DNA from: Triplophysa rosa
Taxonomy: Eukaryota > Chordata > Actinopteri > Cypriniformes > Nemacheilidae
Direction: 5' to 3'
Assembly: GCF_024868665.1 (NCBI RefSeq)
Contig: NC_079895.1
Location: 2,310,785 to 2,374,784, forward strand
Length of the DNA: 64,000 nucleotides
Made by a program: the position numbers and the translations under genes. This document shows positions 35,337 through 47,859 of this stretch, piece after piece; the first letter of the stretch is position 1, and each line of letters begins with the position of its first letter. The notes under the pieces are model-generated. The model was given only the letters and a program-made list of their open reading frames with translations, did no database searches and had not been told where the DNA came from.

Positions 35337-35897
35337 AGCATGCTATTTCTTCGGTGGAAACAAACAGAATTTGCGAAGAACCTTCACACAGTGATGTTTT
35401 CAGATTACTTACGGGTTTTATGGTATATTGTAGTTTTCTTCTTTGCTTGACCGACATGATAGTTTGTTATATGACACAGTGTACATTCCCTTACGAAAAA
35501 TAAGTGAATTCAAGTGTGCTACAGGAGAAAAGAAAGTATAAGACATATACATTTTGTGAAAATGGAAATGTCCTTAAAAAAACACTTTAAGTAGGCCTAC
35601 TGTTAAAGGTTTATTTCAAGGATACAAATTGAAACCTTAATAGGAACATAAAGTCCAAAAATAATAGATCGTCTGTGTCGGTCCTTCTGAAACCTAGTAT
35701 GTCCATATTCGCTGTTTTTCAGAAAATAGAAAAAACACTGTCCTTTACATGATTACATACTTTGTTGTCAAAATTGACAAGCACGTTTTAACACTTTTTA
35801 TTGGTAAGATATTTACAAAACCCAGTGACAAACATAAAGGGTGACTAATAATAATGATTTATGACAAAAAATAAAAATCAGGAAATATGGAGATATA
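35337..35897. other. AT-rich non-coding stretch
   Basis: No gene or defined repeat recognised. 'gtccttaaaaaaacacttta' and similar T/A runs dominate. Confidence 0.4.
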
Positions 35898-36341
35898 AGG
35901 GGTGCTTCTCAATTAATATTTGTGTATACTTAAGGCAGATTATATAATGCCCACTACAATAAAATAAAGTTAAAAACATGCTTAGAAGTGGTGAGAAATG
36001 TATATGAAATATGTCAAATATATGTTATATATAAATATGAACTGTTTTACTACATTTACAATAATATAATGCTTTATTATCACATATATGCGTGTTTGAA
36101 TATGATCTAAAGATGTGACAATGTGCAGGGGGAGGAGAATTTATACACGCGACAAAACACTTCCGCAAAGGAAATACCTGTGTATCCTCGCTCATGACTC
36201 AACAGAAAGCCTCCTCGATCCTCGCCTCCTCCCGGTGCAATTAGAGAATTAGGATGTCCTTAAAGAAGGCTGAACTTGATCGGTTTCCGGGTCAAAGGAT
36301 GGAGGACGGAGGAGCGAGGAAACGAGGAGGCACCCAAACTT
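35898..36341. mobile_element. Probable transposon with 'ggggtgcttctc' ends
   Basis: 'aaggggtgcttctcaatt' at the left faces 'gaggaggcaccc' at the right. The right part contains facing 'ctcgatcctcgcctcctccc' and 'aggatggaggacggaggagc' segments. The centre is AT-rich and may hold a further insertion. Ends are approximate. Confidence 0.5.
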
Positions 36342-36659
36342 TCAAAAGGACAGCAGCGATATTCTTGCAGTAAAAAAGTAGTTGACTGTAGTTTACTGAT
36401 ACTAGACTACAAAGTGCACTTTCATAAGCTAAAAAATGTGCAATAAGTATTGAACTAGAAAACTACTGGTACAATGATATTAGTAGACTTAAAACAAAGT
36501 ATAATAAAAAATTTAACGTCAGCATGATAAAAAAAGAACTTATTTTTTGTAAGGGTTCTTAAAAATGCTGTGTTTCTCTTTGTGTGCACTACTTTTGTAA
36601 GAGTAAACAATGCCCGAATTTTCATTTTTTGTCCAAACCGTTCCTTTAAAACAACTCCA
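36342..36659. other. Non-coding, no gene seen
   Basis: AT-rich sequence with 'gtagtttactgatactagac' type motifs. Nothing defined. Confidence 0.4.
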
Positions 36660-37260
36660 TCACTGTCTTAAGGACATCTCATGACAGATGCTATTAAGAT
36701 TCGCCTCTCCTCGCGAAGATTCAAAGAGAAAGATTCCCTCGATCCATTCCAGGCACATTCAAAGGCAGGGGACTCTGCCCGAACTCCCTCTTCATTATCA
36801 TTCTCGGGTTATCCGCCGTCGAGCGAATCTGCAGCGCGAATGAATTAGTGAGAATTAAAGAGAGTCTGTGCTGTGAACCCTCTCCAAATCTCCGCTAAGA
36901 TGAAAGGTACACATCTACCGTCTCATGCACCTAAGCTCCAAGGGATCAAGCACCTCCATAAGTCCTCTCTCTTCTCTTGCCCTCTTCTTCTGAAACGGCA
37001 ACGGTGCAGGCAGTTAATGTAGCCTAACGCCTGCTGACCGCGGGCCGGGCCGCTTGGGTTTTTATACCGGGTACCGACGGGCCGCACCTCCGATCGCTGC
37101 CGATTAATTACCGACTAAGAGCCATCTTTTCTTCTCCAGACTGGCCTTCCTTACATCTGAGCTGCTCACAGGAAATCAAAGACCTCGGTGCCACCCTGAG
37201 AGATGAGCGGCCCGGCCGTCATGGAGGAATGTTCACAGGAAACGTCTGCTTAACACAAAC
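36660..37260. other. Candidate conserved non-coding element
   Basis: Unique sequence with 'ctgccgattaattaccgact' near 37097 and 'cgaatgaattagtgagaatt' near 36838. There is a CpG-bearing middle ('gaccgcgggccgggccgctt', 37036). No repeats and no coding frame. Confidence 0.4.
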
Positions 37261-37329
37261 TGCTTAAAAACAGCAGAGTAAAGAGTTTAGTGGTCTTCTG
37301 GTGTGATCGCCGAAGGGTGACCGTGAGGC

Positions 37330-37405
37330 CTACATTTACATTCTACAATCATGCATTTCATCCAAAGGGACTGACGGTGCACTGTATTACAAGTGTACAT
37401 TTGGT
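37330..37405 (-). mobile_element. Decayed SINE tail fragment
   Basis: 'tacatttacattctacaatc' followed by 'atttcatccaaagggact' is a decayed version of the SINE tail at 54532. Confidence 0.4.
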
Positions 37406-37559
37406 TCGTATCTACATGCTGTAACAACCCTCACAAAAAAGTCAACTTTAAAAAAAGTATGCTTTAAGTATGTACTTTATATAACTAAATAATTCACTTT
37501 TAAATCAAATCAGTTCCAAACTCACATGCTATCAGTTTATGTGCTTCTGAGGAAAATGA

Positions 37560-38340
37560 ATCAATTAAAGGACATGCAAGGACCTGCGTTGTGCTCCACG
37601 CCCTCTGTCCATCTCACCCTCCCGCCAGACAGGTTCTGTCTTTCTCTTCGTCCGGCTCTTTTCTCCATCACACACTGGCCTTGTGCCGGACATCAAATGA
37701 CCACTCAACCCCCTGAGGAGCGCTCGAGTTGCTACCTCCTCATTTGAGCGGCCTCCCGCTCTCCCCCAGCTCTCTCCGCACGGGGACACGCGACATCTGC
37801 CTGTCTGAGAGCGGGAGGCGTTCGCGGGCGCTCCGTCCGTCTGTCAGCCGATCATATTGGCCTGTCACGTCGTCCGCCTCTTATTATTCAGTACAGGGAG
37901 AGAGAAAGAGAGAGGAGAGGAGTCGGGGGAAAATGAGAGAGAGAGTGCGGAAAACATTTTCATAGATTTCTGGCACTTCATTGTTTGTGCCAAATTGCCC
38001 CACAGATACATGTAACTGGTTTTATTCACCAATGTTTACTCTGTAATCGTTATCACATAATCTAATTACTGCTGCTTTCCACAACCCCACCCCGTCCGTC
38101 AATTTGAGGCAGTGCGATCGATAGAGAGAAATTTGCATAAAAATCTATTTGGCATCTTGAACGGATGACGGCTTGGATCAAGCAGTGAGCTCTGGGGATG
38201 AAGATGCTGCCAGCCCCCATCCATCCCCCCCAAAAACACAGAGGTGAACCGTCTCTACTTTACAGGGAATATGGGCTGGATTTAATCACGGTTTATACAT
38301 TCTTATTCTTACAGCGCAGAAGTTCAATGACGGGTCATTT
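37560..38340. other. Unique non-coding blocks, candidate regulatory
   Basis: A GC-rich part (37590-37960) with purine run 'gagagagaaagagagaggag' is followed by unique AT-rich sequence with 'ataatctaattactgctgct' (38056) and 'gcgatcgatagagagaaatt'. Frames on both strands at 37526-37965 overlap, suggesting none is coding. Confidence 0.3.
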
Positions 38341-39272
38341 GTGGTAATGCACATTAGAGATGGATTATAAATTAAACACTTCTGCTCATTTATATTTAGA
38401 TTGTTGTTTTGGGAGGATACTTACAAAAATTGGCTTTTCATGACTACTTCAGCAGTTAACCTCTGTATTGTGTTCATGTTTTTGTGGGGCAAGTGAACCC
38501 ATGGAATTATTTGTTTTGAATCAATACATCCGTCAAATGTATGTAAAAATAACTTAAGAGATGTTCCCTTTTTCCCAATTTCAGCATATACAATAAGTGC
38601 CAAATATGTAATACTGTACCTCTGTTAAATCACATTCATGAAACAAGTTGCTATTTGTTTTTTTTTATAAAATGTAATATAAAGGGTAACTATGATATGG
38701 GTGAAAAACCTTGTCGAAAAAATAAATATGTCTGAGGTTGAGAAAAGCAACTAATTGCTTTTTTTTGGTAAAAATTGAAACCGGCACCCACAAACCTGAA
38801 CACTACATAAGGGATGCAAGTCAATGCTCATCACAGTTGTATTACAACTGAGCAGTTGTATATAATTAATAATGCTTATTTTTTACAAATGCATTGTTAA
38901 ATTTGTATATGGATTTATTTACTAAATGAGGTATAGCTACGTGTTATAGCGAATAAATGTTTGCAAAAACACCGCAATATAGGTGCAGTTAGTAAATTTA
39001 TCTACACGATAACAAATCCAACAAATACAATATATGTATATATATAATTTTTTTTATCTATATATTTATTATTATTATTTATTTGCTTTAAAAACATTTA
39101 ATAATTATATATTATAAACAGTTTGTCTTCTAAATTTTTGCTGTCACACCATAGGACATATGTATGGTGTATTTGTAAACTACCCATATACCCTTAATGA
39201 ATATTAGAGCTGGGCAATATAGCCTCTATATACAGTATATACTGTATATATATATATATATATAGATAAAGA
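38341..39272. repeat. AT-rich region with dispersed repeat and TA tract
   Basis: The piece at 39120-39195 ('ttttgctgtcacaccatagg', 'aactacccatatac') is shared with 45190-45375. A TA tract with 'atactgtatatata' palindromes lies at about 39228-39264. The rest is AT-rich without features. Confidence 0.5.
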
Positions 39273-39810
39273 GAGAGGATATACATTGCTGTGCTCTTCA
39301 GCTTCTCAGCACAGAGCTTCTGCCCATATCTTGCTTTTGCTTGCTCTGTTTCAGGCTGTTGTGAGGGATCTTTCAGGACCGGCGTTTGGCTCGGTTCCAT
39401 GCGTATGTTTCACTGCCTGGGACCTGAAGCCTCCTGCTCGGAGCGCAGGGTGAAGGAGAAACTAACACAGTCTCCTTGTCAGCTGCAAGGGTAATTACTC
39501 CTGGCTGAAATTACTCAACATTTGTTTATTAGTTCCCCTGAGCACACTGTAAATAGATTGTCCGTTACAGTCCGATCGCATTAGAGACCGTGTAGCCCCT
39601 CAGAAGCCCCCCAGCCTCCTGTTGGCTGTGCGTCTGGTTTCTCACAGAGAGAACTGTGTTCCGGCCGAGCGTTCTCCATTAGAGACGCTGTGCTGTGTCT
39701 AAAACGCCACCGCAGCCGATGTAATTGCTGAATTCTGTCACATAGCTTCAGCTTCATTACAAACACTGAAGGGCTGAATAACAAAGACATCGAAACCAGC
39801 AGCACATAGG
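39273..39810. other. Candidate conserved non-coding element
   Basis: Balanced-composition unique sequence with 'gggtaattactcctggctga' near 39489 and no terminal repeats. No coding evidence. Confidence 0.35.
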
Positions 39811-39819
39811 AAATGTTTT

Positions 39820-40255
39820 TAAGTTAAACGTTTGAGTTTTTTAGTTTATTAATTTAAGTATACTCAAAATGTAACTATAGTAAACTTTGAGTATGCAACT
39901 AGTTTAAAACGTTTTTCATTTGTACTGCAAGTGAATTTAGAAGTATACTGATGGTTCACTAGTTTAATACTCGTAGCACACTTTTTAGTTAATGAAAGTA
40001 CACTTCATTACTCTCAGTAAACTACTAGTAAAGTATACTTGTAAGTTAAACTGTAACATCATACTGTACGAGTTTTATTTAAGTTTACTATTAATGTATT
40101 ATTTCACACTTTAAGTACATTATTATGTTCTTATATTATGTACGTTTATACGACTGTATGTCAAACCATGTGAAAAAAGTATTCAGCAAAAGAATAAACT
40201 CAACTACAAGTCAAGTATACTTAGAAAACTTTACTATACATATCTAAAATAAAAG
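39820..40255. repeat. 'aagtatactt'-type transposon remnant
   Basis: Many short motifs of the form 'agtatact' and 'tagtttaa' in both orientations across about 430 bp. I recall this pattern as a common AT-rich teleost DNA element. Confidence 0.5.
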
Positions 40256-40309
40256 ATTGAGGACAAGAATAGGTCAAATATACACATATGTATTGTGTCT
40301 TAATCTTCA

Positions 40310-40446
40310 GTTAAATCTGAAAATGCACTTCCGCCCTCCCTGGTGACTATCCATCTCAAATGACGCATGTTAGACGGCTTGGGCGGAGCATCCGTTAACT
40401 ACGGAAGTAGAAACGATCGCAACTTCTGGTTCACGGGGACTTTAAA
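40310..40446. mobile_element. Deleted reverse copy of the 'tttaaagtccc' MITE
   Basis: 'tgaaaatgcacttccgccct' and 'aaacgatcgcaacttctggt' followed by 'ggggactttaaa' match, in reverse, both end parts of the element at 31866-32272. The middle is missing. Confidence 0.6.
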
Positions 40447-41375
40447 GTCGGATGTAGATAAACTCACAAACCAACTTCACTAATAAAGCAGTCATGCAAC
40501 AAGATCAAATCGTGAAACTTGTTCAATACTCGGCCTCAATGATGTCCGCACAAAAGCGAGGTTGAACCATGTCAGCCGTTCCCTACATATAATTTCGTAC
40601 TGCTTTCCAGTATTTTATTGTAGTTATTTTCTGCCCGCCGCCCACCGACGAGTGGACATCCTCGTGTCGGAGGCCTTGTATTTGTGTATTCTGTGATGGG
40701 AAGATGAGGCGAGCCGAGGTCTGTCCCTGTATTCATCGTGTTGGATGGTTCCTGTCAGATATGACATTCTGAAACACTTGACCCACAAAAATGAATTCTC
40801 GGCCAGAGCCCGGTGACAGCGATGGGCAATTCATTCCCCTAAAATGTGAGGAGATAAAAAGGAGGCGAAAGCAATAGCGCTGTCAAAGGAGGAGAGAGCA
40901 GAGTCATGGAGTAAATCTATGTTTGAGAATGTGAAAACCACACGTAAAAAGTGATTTCCAGGGAAATGGCTTCAGTGTAAGACGCTGGCTGATGTGGCTT
41001 TTGCTTTGATCGAGAAAGAGAATCGTAGGCCGGCCAATAAGACGGAGAAATCCGCTTCTCTCTCTCTGTAAAGTATTGTGTTGTTAGAGATGGGCTCTGT
41101 GGACGTTAGACTAATAAAATCTCGTCCTTCCATTTCTCTCCGTGCCTCCAGCGCTAGCCCTAATAACAGCCTGTGTGCAAATAAGGCCTTCGAGCCCCTG
41201 GACATCTATCAGAGCCCTCCTGAGTCACATTACACCACCTTAATGGCCACTTTGTGTGTGGTTATGATATTAATTTTTAGTGTTTTCTGAAGAGCTCTAA
41301 TCAGTAATGTGACGTTGTCTCACTGCTGCAGGGATTCCTCCTCCTCCATATTGTTTTTCTTTATGGACTCAATTT
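40447..41375. other. Unique non-coding stretch, candidate regulatory
   Basis: Balanced composition without terminal repeats. 'cattacaccaccttaatggc' near 41229 and 'ctctaatcagtaatgtgacg' near 41295 are homeodomain-like. Overlapping frames on both strands at 40972-41290 are not credible as genes. Confidence 0.35.
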
Positions 41376-41379
41376 GTCA

Positions 41380-42925
41380 ATGAGAGAAAAATGTGAACAT
41401 TTCTCAGTCCTCATTTTCTCATCTCTTCATTTTTTCTTTATCCTGTTCTCCAATTCTACGCCTATTTCCCTCTTTTATTTCCTCATCTGCTCATTTTCTC
41501 TCCTCATTTCTCCCCTCTATTCGTTTACTTCTCCCTCATTTTATTCACTTCTCTGCTCATTTTCTTCTCTCTTCTCCTCATTTATCCTCTGCTCATTTTA
41601 TCATCTCCGTCTTTCATTTTCTCCTCTCTGGTCATTATCTTATATCTTCTATGTTTATTTTCCTCTTTCACTCTCTCATCTGCTCTTTTTCTTCTCTCTC
41701 CGTATTTTCTCTGATCTGCTTATTTTTTCCTTTTCTCAGCTTTTTTTTCTCATTTCATTTTCTCCTCTGTTTATATTCTGTAGTCCTGCTCATCTCCACT
41801 TTTCTTCTCACCGTTTCTCTTCTCTGCTTATGTTCTCCTCCTCTCATTTTATCCCATGTGCTTAATTTCTCCATTCGGCTCATTATCGTCTCCTCTCTGC
41901 TCATTTTCTCCTCTCCTCATTTTCTTCTCTCCTCGTCGTCTCCCCTCTGCTCATTTTCTCCTCTCCTCATTTTCTTCTCTCCTCGTCGTCTCCCCTCTGC
42001 TCATTTTCTCCTCTCCTCATTTTCTTCTCTCCTCGTCGTCTCCCCTCTGCTCATTTTCTCCTCTCCTCATTTTCTTCTCTCCTCGTCGTCTCCCCTCTGC
42101 TCATTTTCTCCTCTCCTCATTTTCTTCTCTCCTCGTCGTCTCCCCTCTGCTCATTTTCTCCTCTCCTCATTTTCTCATCTCCCCATCATCTCCCCCCTGC
42201 TCATTTTCTTCTCATCTCCTAATTTTCTCCTCTCCTCACTATCTTCCCTCTACTCATTTTATTCTCTCCTCCTTTCTTCTCTCCTCATTGTCTCCCCCTG
42301 CTCATTTTCTCTTCCTTTTCTTTTCTTTGTTCATTTTCTCATCTCCTCATTTTCTCCTCTGCTCATTTTCGTCTCTCCTCATTGTCTCCTCTCTTCTCAT
42401 TTTTTCTTCCTTTTCTTTTCTTTTCTTTGTTCATTTTCTCATCTCCTCATTTTCTCCTCTGCTCATTTTCGTCTCTCCTCATTGTCTCCTCTCTTCTCAT
42501 TTTTTCTTCCTTTTCTTTTCTTTTCTTTGTTCATTTTCTCATCTCCTCATTTTCTCCTCTGCTCATTTTCGTCTCTCCTCATTGTCTCCTCTCTTCTCAT
42601 TTTTTCTTCCTTTTCTTTTCTTTTCTTTGTTCATTTTCTCATCTCCTCATTTTCTCCTCTGCTCATTTTCGTCTCACCTCATTGTCTCCTCTCTTCTCAT
42701 TTTTTCTTCCTTTTCTTTTCTTTTCTTTTCTTTTCTTTGTTCATTTTCTCGTGTCCTCATTGTCTCCCCTCTGCTCATTTTTCACTCTCTCTGCTCGCTT
42801 TTATCCAAAGCGACTTACATTGCATGATATTGTAATTTTTTGGTTTCTTTTTCCTTCTGCTTATTTTCTTCTCATCTCCTAATTTTTTCTCCTCTGCTCA
42901 TTTTCTTCTCCCCTCATTTTCTCCT
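41380..42925. repeat. Polypyrimidine minisatellite with 50-bp and 100-bp higher-order units
   Basis: About 1.5 kb of nearly pure pyrimidine on plus, built from short words such as 'ctcattttctcctct'. Six 50-bp units start at 41901, 41951, 42001, 42051, 42101 and 42151. Four 100-bp units start with 'tcattttctc' at 42331, 42431, 42531 and 42631, followed by a 110-bp spacing to 42741, where extra 'ttttc' copies are present. Long open frames (up to 480 codons of Ser/Leu/Phe) follow from the lack of purines and are not genes. Mirror-symmetric pyrimidine tracts of this kind can form triplex DNA. Confidence 0.95.
42800..42830 (-). mobile_element. SINE tail fragment inside the pyrimidine tract
   Basis: 'gcttttatccaaagcgactt' followed by 'acattgcatgatattg' is an almost intact SINE tail interrupting the pyrimidine repeat. 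The flanking text on both sides is CT-rich. Confidence 0.6.
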
Positions 42926-44080
42926 CTCCTGTGAGAATGTGGATAGTGCGGCTGCTGTTAGTCCTGCCAACTCGCAGCTCATGTGAGCAGATCAACAGAT
43001 GGCCAGCTACACTCGTGGTCTGAGGAACAAGCTACCACGCAAACACTAGATGTCATTTTGCATTTTTAAATACACGTCACACCCCCCTCCTGCAGAATGT
43101 CAGAGTCTGATAGCATCAGCCGGCAGCACAGATTCATAATAGATTTGGTTTAAAATGCCTTTCCTCAAAGAGCACAGCAAAACATGAAGCTGCTTTCAAA
43201 CGACAACATGAAACGTGGTTTGCAACCCATTTTACTTCCATAATATAACATGTATTTTAAATGACAAATATAGGTCAGGTCTGTATTTTATCCAAATGAC
43301 CACGACATACAATAATATTTGCTGGCTAAAGCAGATAAAATATCAGAGATTTGTGATATTAGCGGCAAAGCGAGTAATTTCAGTTTAGTTACATTTTGAA
43401 TTTATTAAAGAAAAACATTTTGCAGCAATAAACCATGCAAATGAAATGCAGAAACATGCTTTAAGGAAGCTTTTAAAAACATGTCATCTGTATTTTTCGA
43501 TCATCATTCAAATGTGTAAAAAAATCAGTTTAGTGAGAGTTTTTATGTATTTACACTTAACCCGCCTTGAAGATTTCAAACACTAAAAGTTTTACAGTAT
43601 AAAAAGATAGTGAGTTTATTCATGAGCTTTTAAAGTAGTTCTCCTCACTCACTTCAGTTTGCACCATCACCTCATTGACCTCTTCAATTTCATCAACTCC
43701 CAATATGTATCTTAAATTTTCAAGGAAATGTTGTGTACTTTTTGAAAGCCTCACATCTTTCCGGTTGTCTCTGCATTTAAACATACAGGTCACTCGCTTG
43801 CAAAACCTGCCAACATATCAGGCTGTTCTTTGTACTTTGGTGATCGTATAGATCACAGGCTTCTTGCGTTGCACCTTAAAATCCTCAGCTGAGAAATCAA
43901 ACCTGTACAACAACGTCTTCTCAAAATAGCCGGCGATGGAGAAAGAGCGAGAGAGAAGACGAACAAGGGGCGTTTAAAATGCAAGGAAACTCTTCCCCGC
44001 TTTCCTCAGAGCTCCAGGATTTGGAGGACGGGGAGGCGGAGGGGTGCGAACGAACAGCCGTCACTCTCTGTGTGCAATTT
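42926..44080. other. Non-coding, no gene seen
   Basis: AT-rich to about 43800, then mixed. 'aaatcctcagctgagaaatc' and neighbouring sequence show no domain. Nothing defined. Confidence 0.4.
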
Positions 44081-44560
44081 CATTCATCTAACAAGGCTCT
44101 GGAAGTATGCTAGAGAGGAGCGGGCCGATGATAATTGCCTTTAAAGACTGAGGAAGAGAGAGGAGAGGAGATAAAAGATCCGCACCAAAGAGCACATTAG
44201 GACATGGGAGGGGCTGGCAGGGCCGCCGAGGCTTTTCGTATAAATAGTCATGAAATGAGAAGTTTCTTCCAAGGATTGAAGTGAAGAAATTCTCTCGGCG
44301 GGGGCAGCGGGCCACACCAAATAATCCTTGACTTAGCGTCCCATTCTGAATCCCATATTAGCTACAGAGATTTAAATGTAAATATGCCATTAGGCTGTCA
44401 TTAAAGTGATCAAACTGCGCACCACACAGGTCAGGCCAGCCACTGTTAATTTTGCAGGCAAAAGCTTTTTTTCCCATCTCTCTTGAAATGTTAATAACTT
44501 TCTATTAGTTAATGTAGCGTGACTAAAATTCAAATTAGACATAATTTATTTTAATATCTG
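44081..44560. other. Candidate conserved non-coding element
   Basis: Unique sequence with 'ctattagttaatgtagcg', 'gccactgttaattttgcagg' and 'aatatgccattaggctgtca'. Purine-rich 'gaggaagagagaggagagga' lies at 44149. No coding evidence. Confidence 0.4.
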
Positions 44561-45029
44561 TGACTAGCGAGCCTGACCGTTTAGCCATGGTCTGCAGAAG
44601 AATACAAGATTGTAAATCGAACTCATTTGCATCGCATGGTTTTAGAACGCCTTGTCTCTCGCTTTTTCGCCATTGTGATGAATCATCTCTGATCCTGGAG
44701 GTACAACTGTTCTTTAGTGAATATCGCCACACGTCACTTTCAATATACGTCTTTATGAGCATGCGTTGGGCGGGGTGAAACAAGAAAATTACCCCAAGGA
44801 CAATCCAGACTATTATGGTAAAATGATGATATCGTTTCATATTTGGAATAGAATATGGTCCTAAATGACCTTTTTTTTTTTACTACGTGTTATCGAAGTA
44901 AAAAATCTTTTTATAATATTTTGACTGTACACATGAAAGGGGGAGTATTTTAACATCATAAAACGTCAAACGTCAAGTTTGAATTAGATTAAACTAATTT
45001 GTCCCGAAATAACTTTATTGATCTCGATA

Positions 45030-45495
45030 ACCTGGAATAAAAAAAAAGTACTGCTATGTTAAAAACATGTTTGCTAGACTATATCCCAAGTGAAAAAGAG
45101 CACTATAATACATTTAAACTGCACTAATTTCACACACTAATGTAATATAGTAATGTACTAAATATGGGTATTTGACGAATAAATCATACATGTGTCCTAT
45201 GGTGTGACAGCAAAATTTAGAAAACAAACTGTTAATATTACATTGTTTTATATTATTAATATTTATCATATAAAATAGGATAAGAGAGATTTATCTTCAT
45301 TGTTAGTTTTTTTCAAAAATTTTGCCGTCACACCATAGGACAAATTTGCATATTAGTCTGTCAACTACCCATATACAAAAAAAATAGTTTTTAGTACTTA
45401 AGATAAACGTAAGAAGACCTAAGTGTACTCAACTGTGCTATTTCGAGGACCCTATAAATAGAAGTACAAAAAAACTATATTTTTAGTATATTAAG
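45030..45495. repeat. AT-rich transposon remnant with inverted 'tgtcctatggtgtgaca'
   Basis: 'tgtcctatggtgtgacagca' near 45192 and 'gccgtcacaccataggacaa' near 45325 are inverted copies about 130 bp apart. The same unit lies at 39120-39195. Outer parts carry 'gtacttaag' motifs. Confidence 0.6.
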
Positions 45496-46790
45496 TACAA
45501 AATTAATGTGTGACATTGCATGATATTGCTTAACTTTTCTCATCTCAGACGCTGGTTTTGATACTTTCTGAAGACACGCTCGCGTTACTAGCATCTGGTA
45601 TCAGAAGTTGTTGATGCAGTCAAAAGGCAACTCCTGCATTCTGAGAGACAGACAGAAATAGGGGCTGAGAGCAAGTAAGGGCCTGCTGATTGGAAACAGC
45701 TGGGAAAAAAAGGGAGGACGCTCAGTTTGGAAAAATCTGGGTGACCTCCACTGGCATGTGAAAGCGCATCTTCTCAGCTGCCAAACCCATAGCAAGTTAA
45801 GTGGGATCTGTGGGCCACGGCGCAGAATGGTACCAACAGCACTCCACTCATACACCGCACGGATTAGATGACACACGAGCATTACTTTAACACCAGCTTT
45901 AGATACCTGAAGGAATGATCTTCCAAACCTACACCAAATCCTTTGCAATACCTTTAAGAAACAAAACACTTCATCTTCCCCATCCCAACTACTCACGCAC
46001 AATACTGTCAATGATAAAAGCTTTTTACAGTTGAAATAAAAATGCTTTATTCATTGTCATAAGTAAATAAGTAAAATAAGAACATATTATGATCGGGTGA
46101 CGTGATCTTAACATTTCAACCTGTATCAGGCAAGATTTCAGTAAGGCCACTAATAAATGAGTAATATAATTTTAAACATTCTAAACATTAAGTGCTATTA
46201 GAAAAACTGAATGAAAGATAATAATATTCACGGTGTATAAAAGCGTCTGCAAACATAAGTATGGTTTAAAAAACCTCCTTCCATTACTGCAAAATGAAGG
46301 GCAAGTGAGCAAAAATGCACAACATTTTAAATTTGCATTATGTTTTCTAAACAAGCTTTTGTCAGACACAACTTTGTATACATCTTCATCAGTGAGAAGA
46401 GATGGTTCACCCCAATATATTGCAGTAAATGTGCACCTTTGTGTTTTGGGCATGATCTCAAAGGTATGTGTAATTTTCTTTGAGAAAACCTGAGATTAAA
46501 CAGACTGAAGTAATTCAAACACTGCTAGAAACGGAGACTCTTTCACATTAAGAGGGAAATATCGAAAAAGATAATAGAAGATCGGCTCTTTGATTATTGC
46601 AGACGCTTCATGATTTGATTTCGTTTTATTTTTAGATATGTCAAAAAGATTTTGAGTTAAAAACATCTGAATTGTGCAATTACATAGAAAACTAAAAAAA
46701 AAGAAATGTGATATGATAGCAAAATCTACTGTATATTTTGCAAATATTGATTTTCAACAGGAAAATCACAATGAAAAAAATGTTTTTTAT
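45496..46790. other. Non-coding, no gene seen
   Basis: A 136-codon minus-strand frame at 45601-46011 has no recognised domain and no splice context. The remainder is AT-rich, with overlapping short frames on both strands. Confidence 0.4.
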
Positions 46791-47410
46791 ATTAAAAAGT
46801 AGGGGTGGGCCGCTACCAGTTTTTCCTTTACGACAGGGCTGCATTCGCATTTATAATACGTCCGACTAAGCGGCCAACCCCTCCGTTCCGGCCCCATACA
46901 TTAGCGGCATCCGCCTCCGTTCCGGCCCCATACATTAGCGGCCCACCGGAAAAACGCCCGGTACGCCAGATGGTCAGTCCGCCCCTGCTTTACGATCCGA
47001 TTCCGATACCTGAATTGTAAGTATTGGCCGATACCGATCCGATACTAGAACAGCTTTTTCCTGATCAGTGTGGAATTGCATGCATTTTATTGTATTGAAC
47101 AAAACTATAACGTTTTTATGAAAGTTGACTGAACATAATGATATATGCTTCTCATAAAGTACAGATACTTGAAAATTGTTCGTGAGTAAAAGTGAAAATA
47201 CTTCACTACTGTACATCTCGGCTCTAAAGTGGCACAAAAGAGCCCATGCCCATGCAGAATGATGCGCTTAATGTATCCGCTTCTCTACACGTACAGTATT
47301 GCGCATTCTGGAAGCTGGATGATGCGCTTCATTCATTCTCTTATTTTGGATCGTCCCGCCACTTCCGATACCCGATCCAGCAAACAATGTCGGCCCACCC
47401 TTATTAAAAA
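46791..47410. mobile_element. hAT-like element with perfect 8-bp target duplication
   Basis: The element (46799-47402) begins 'gtaggggtgggcc' and ends 'ggcccaccctt'. It is bordered by identical attaaaaa at 46791-46798 and 47403-47410. The interior has facing 'gatccgattccgatacc' and 'ttccgatacccgatcc' motifs. Near the left end a unit of about 39 bp containing 'cctccgttccggccccatac' is duplicated in tandem (from about 46880). No transposase frame. Confidence 0.8.
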
Positions 47411-47859
47411 CCAATGTGATAAGGTCTATTGTTTCAATATTCAGTACATAAAAACTATACAAAAAACTTACCTATCTTAGTTGACTTCTTTTTGGGGGGG
47501 ATAGATAGATAGGCTTCCCAAAGAGAAAGGTAAATGGTTATTCAACTGGTCTGGCTTCAGTGCACAAACATCACTATTGGAGTCAAAAACAAGCACTCAA
47601 AGCAGTAATTTCTGAATCACTTCTGAATATTTCAGAATATTTCTAAATATATGACCCGCATTAGAATGTGCTGTGAACCAGCCAAAACACAGACACCTGT
47701 CACTGCATATCAGCTCAAATGTTTAAGATGTGACTCTTATTTCTTAAAAACATCTCTCGCAAACAAAGACACGAGCAGGAGCAAGATAAACAAACGTCTT
47801 CTCTAATTGTCCCTGTTTTTACTCTATGATAATATAGTCTCAGAGAGAAGGAATAATCC
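47411..47859. other. Non-coding, no gene seen
   Basis: Includes a G8 run followed by 'atagatagatagg' at about 47493-47513. Nothing else recognised. Confidence 0.4.

Noticed and set aside
41393..42835. Open frame of 480 codons (and others of 323, 166 and 163) on plus
   Set aside because: It is made only of Ser, Leu, Phe, His and similar residues from a purine-poor tandem repeat. Frames stay open because stop codons need purines, and all three phases are open over the same stretch.
45601..46011. 136-codon minus-strand frame
   Set aside because: No domain, no splice signals in suitable places and no compositional sign of coding.
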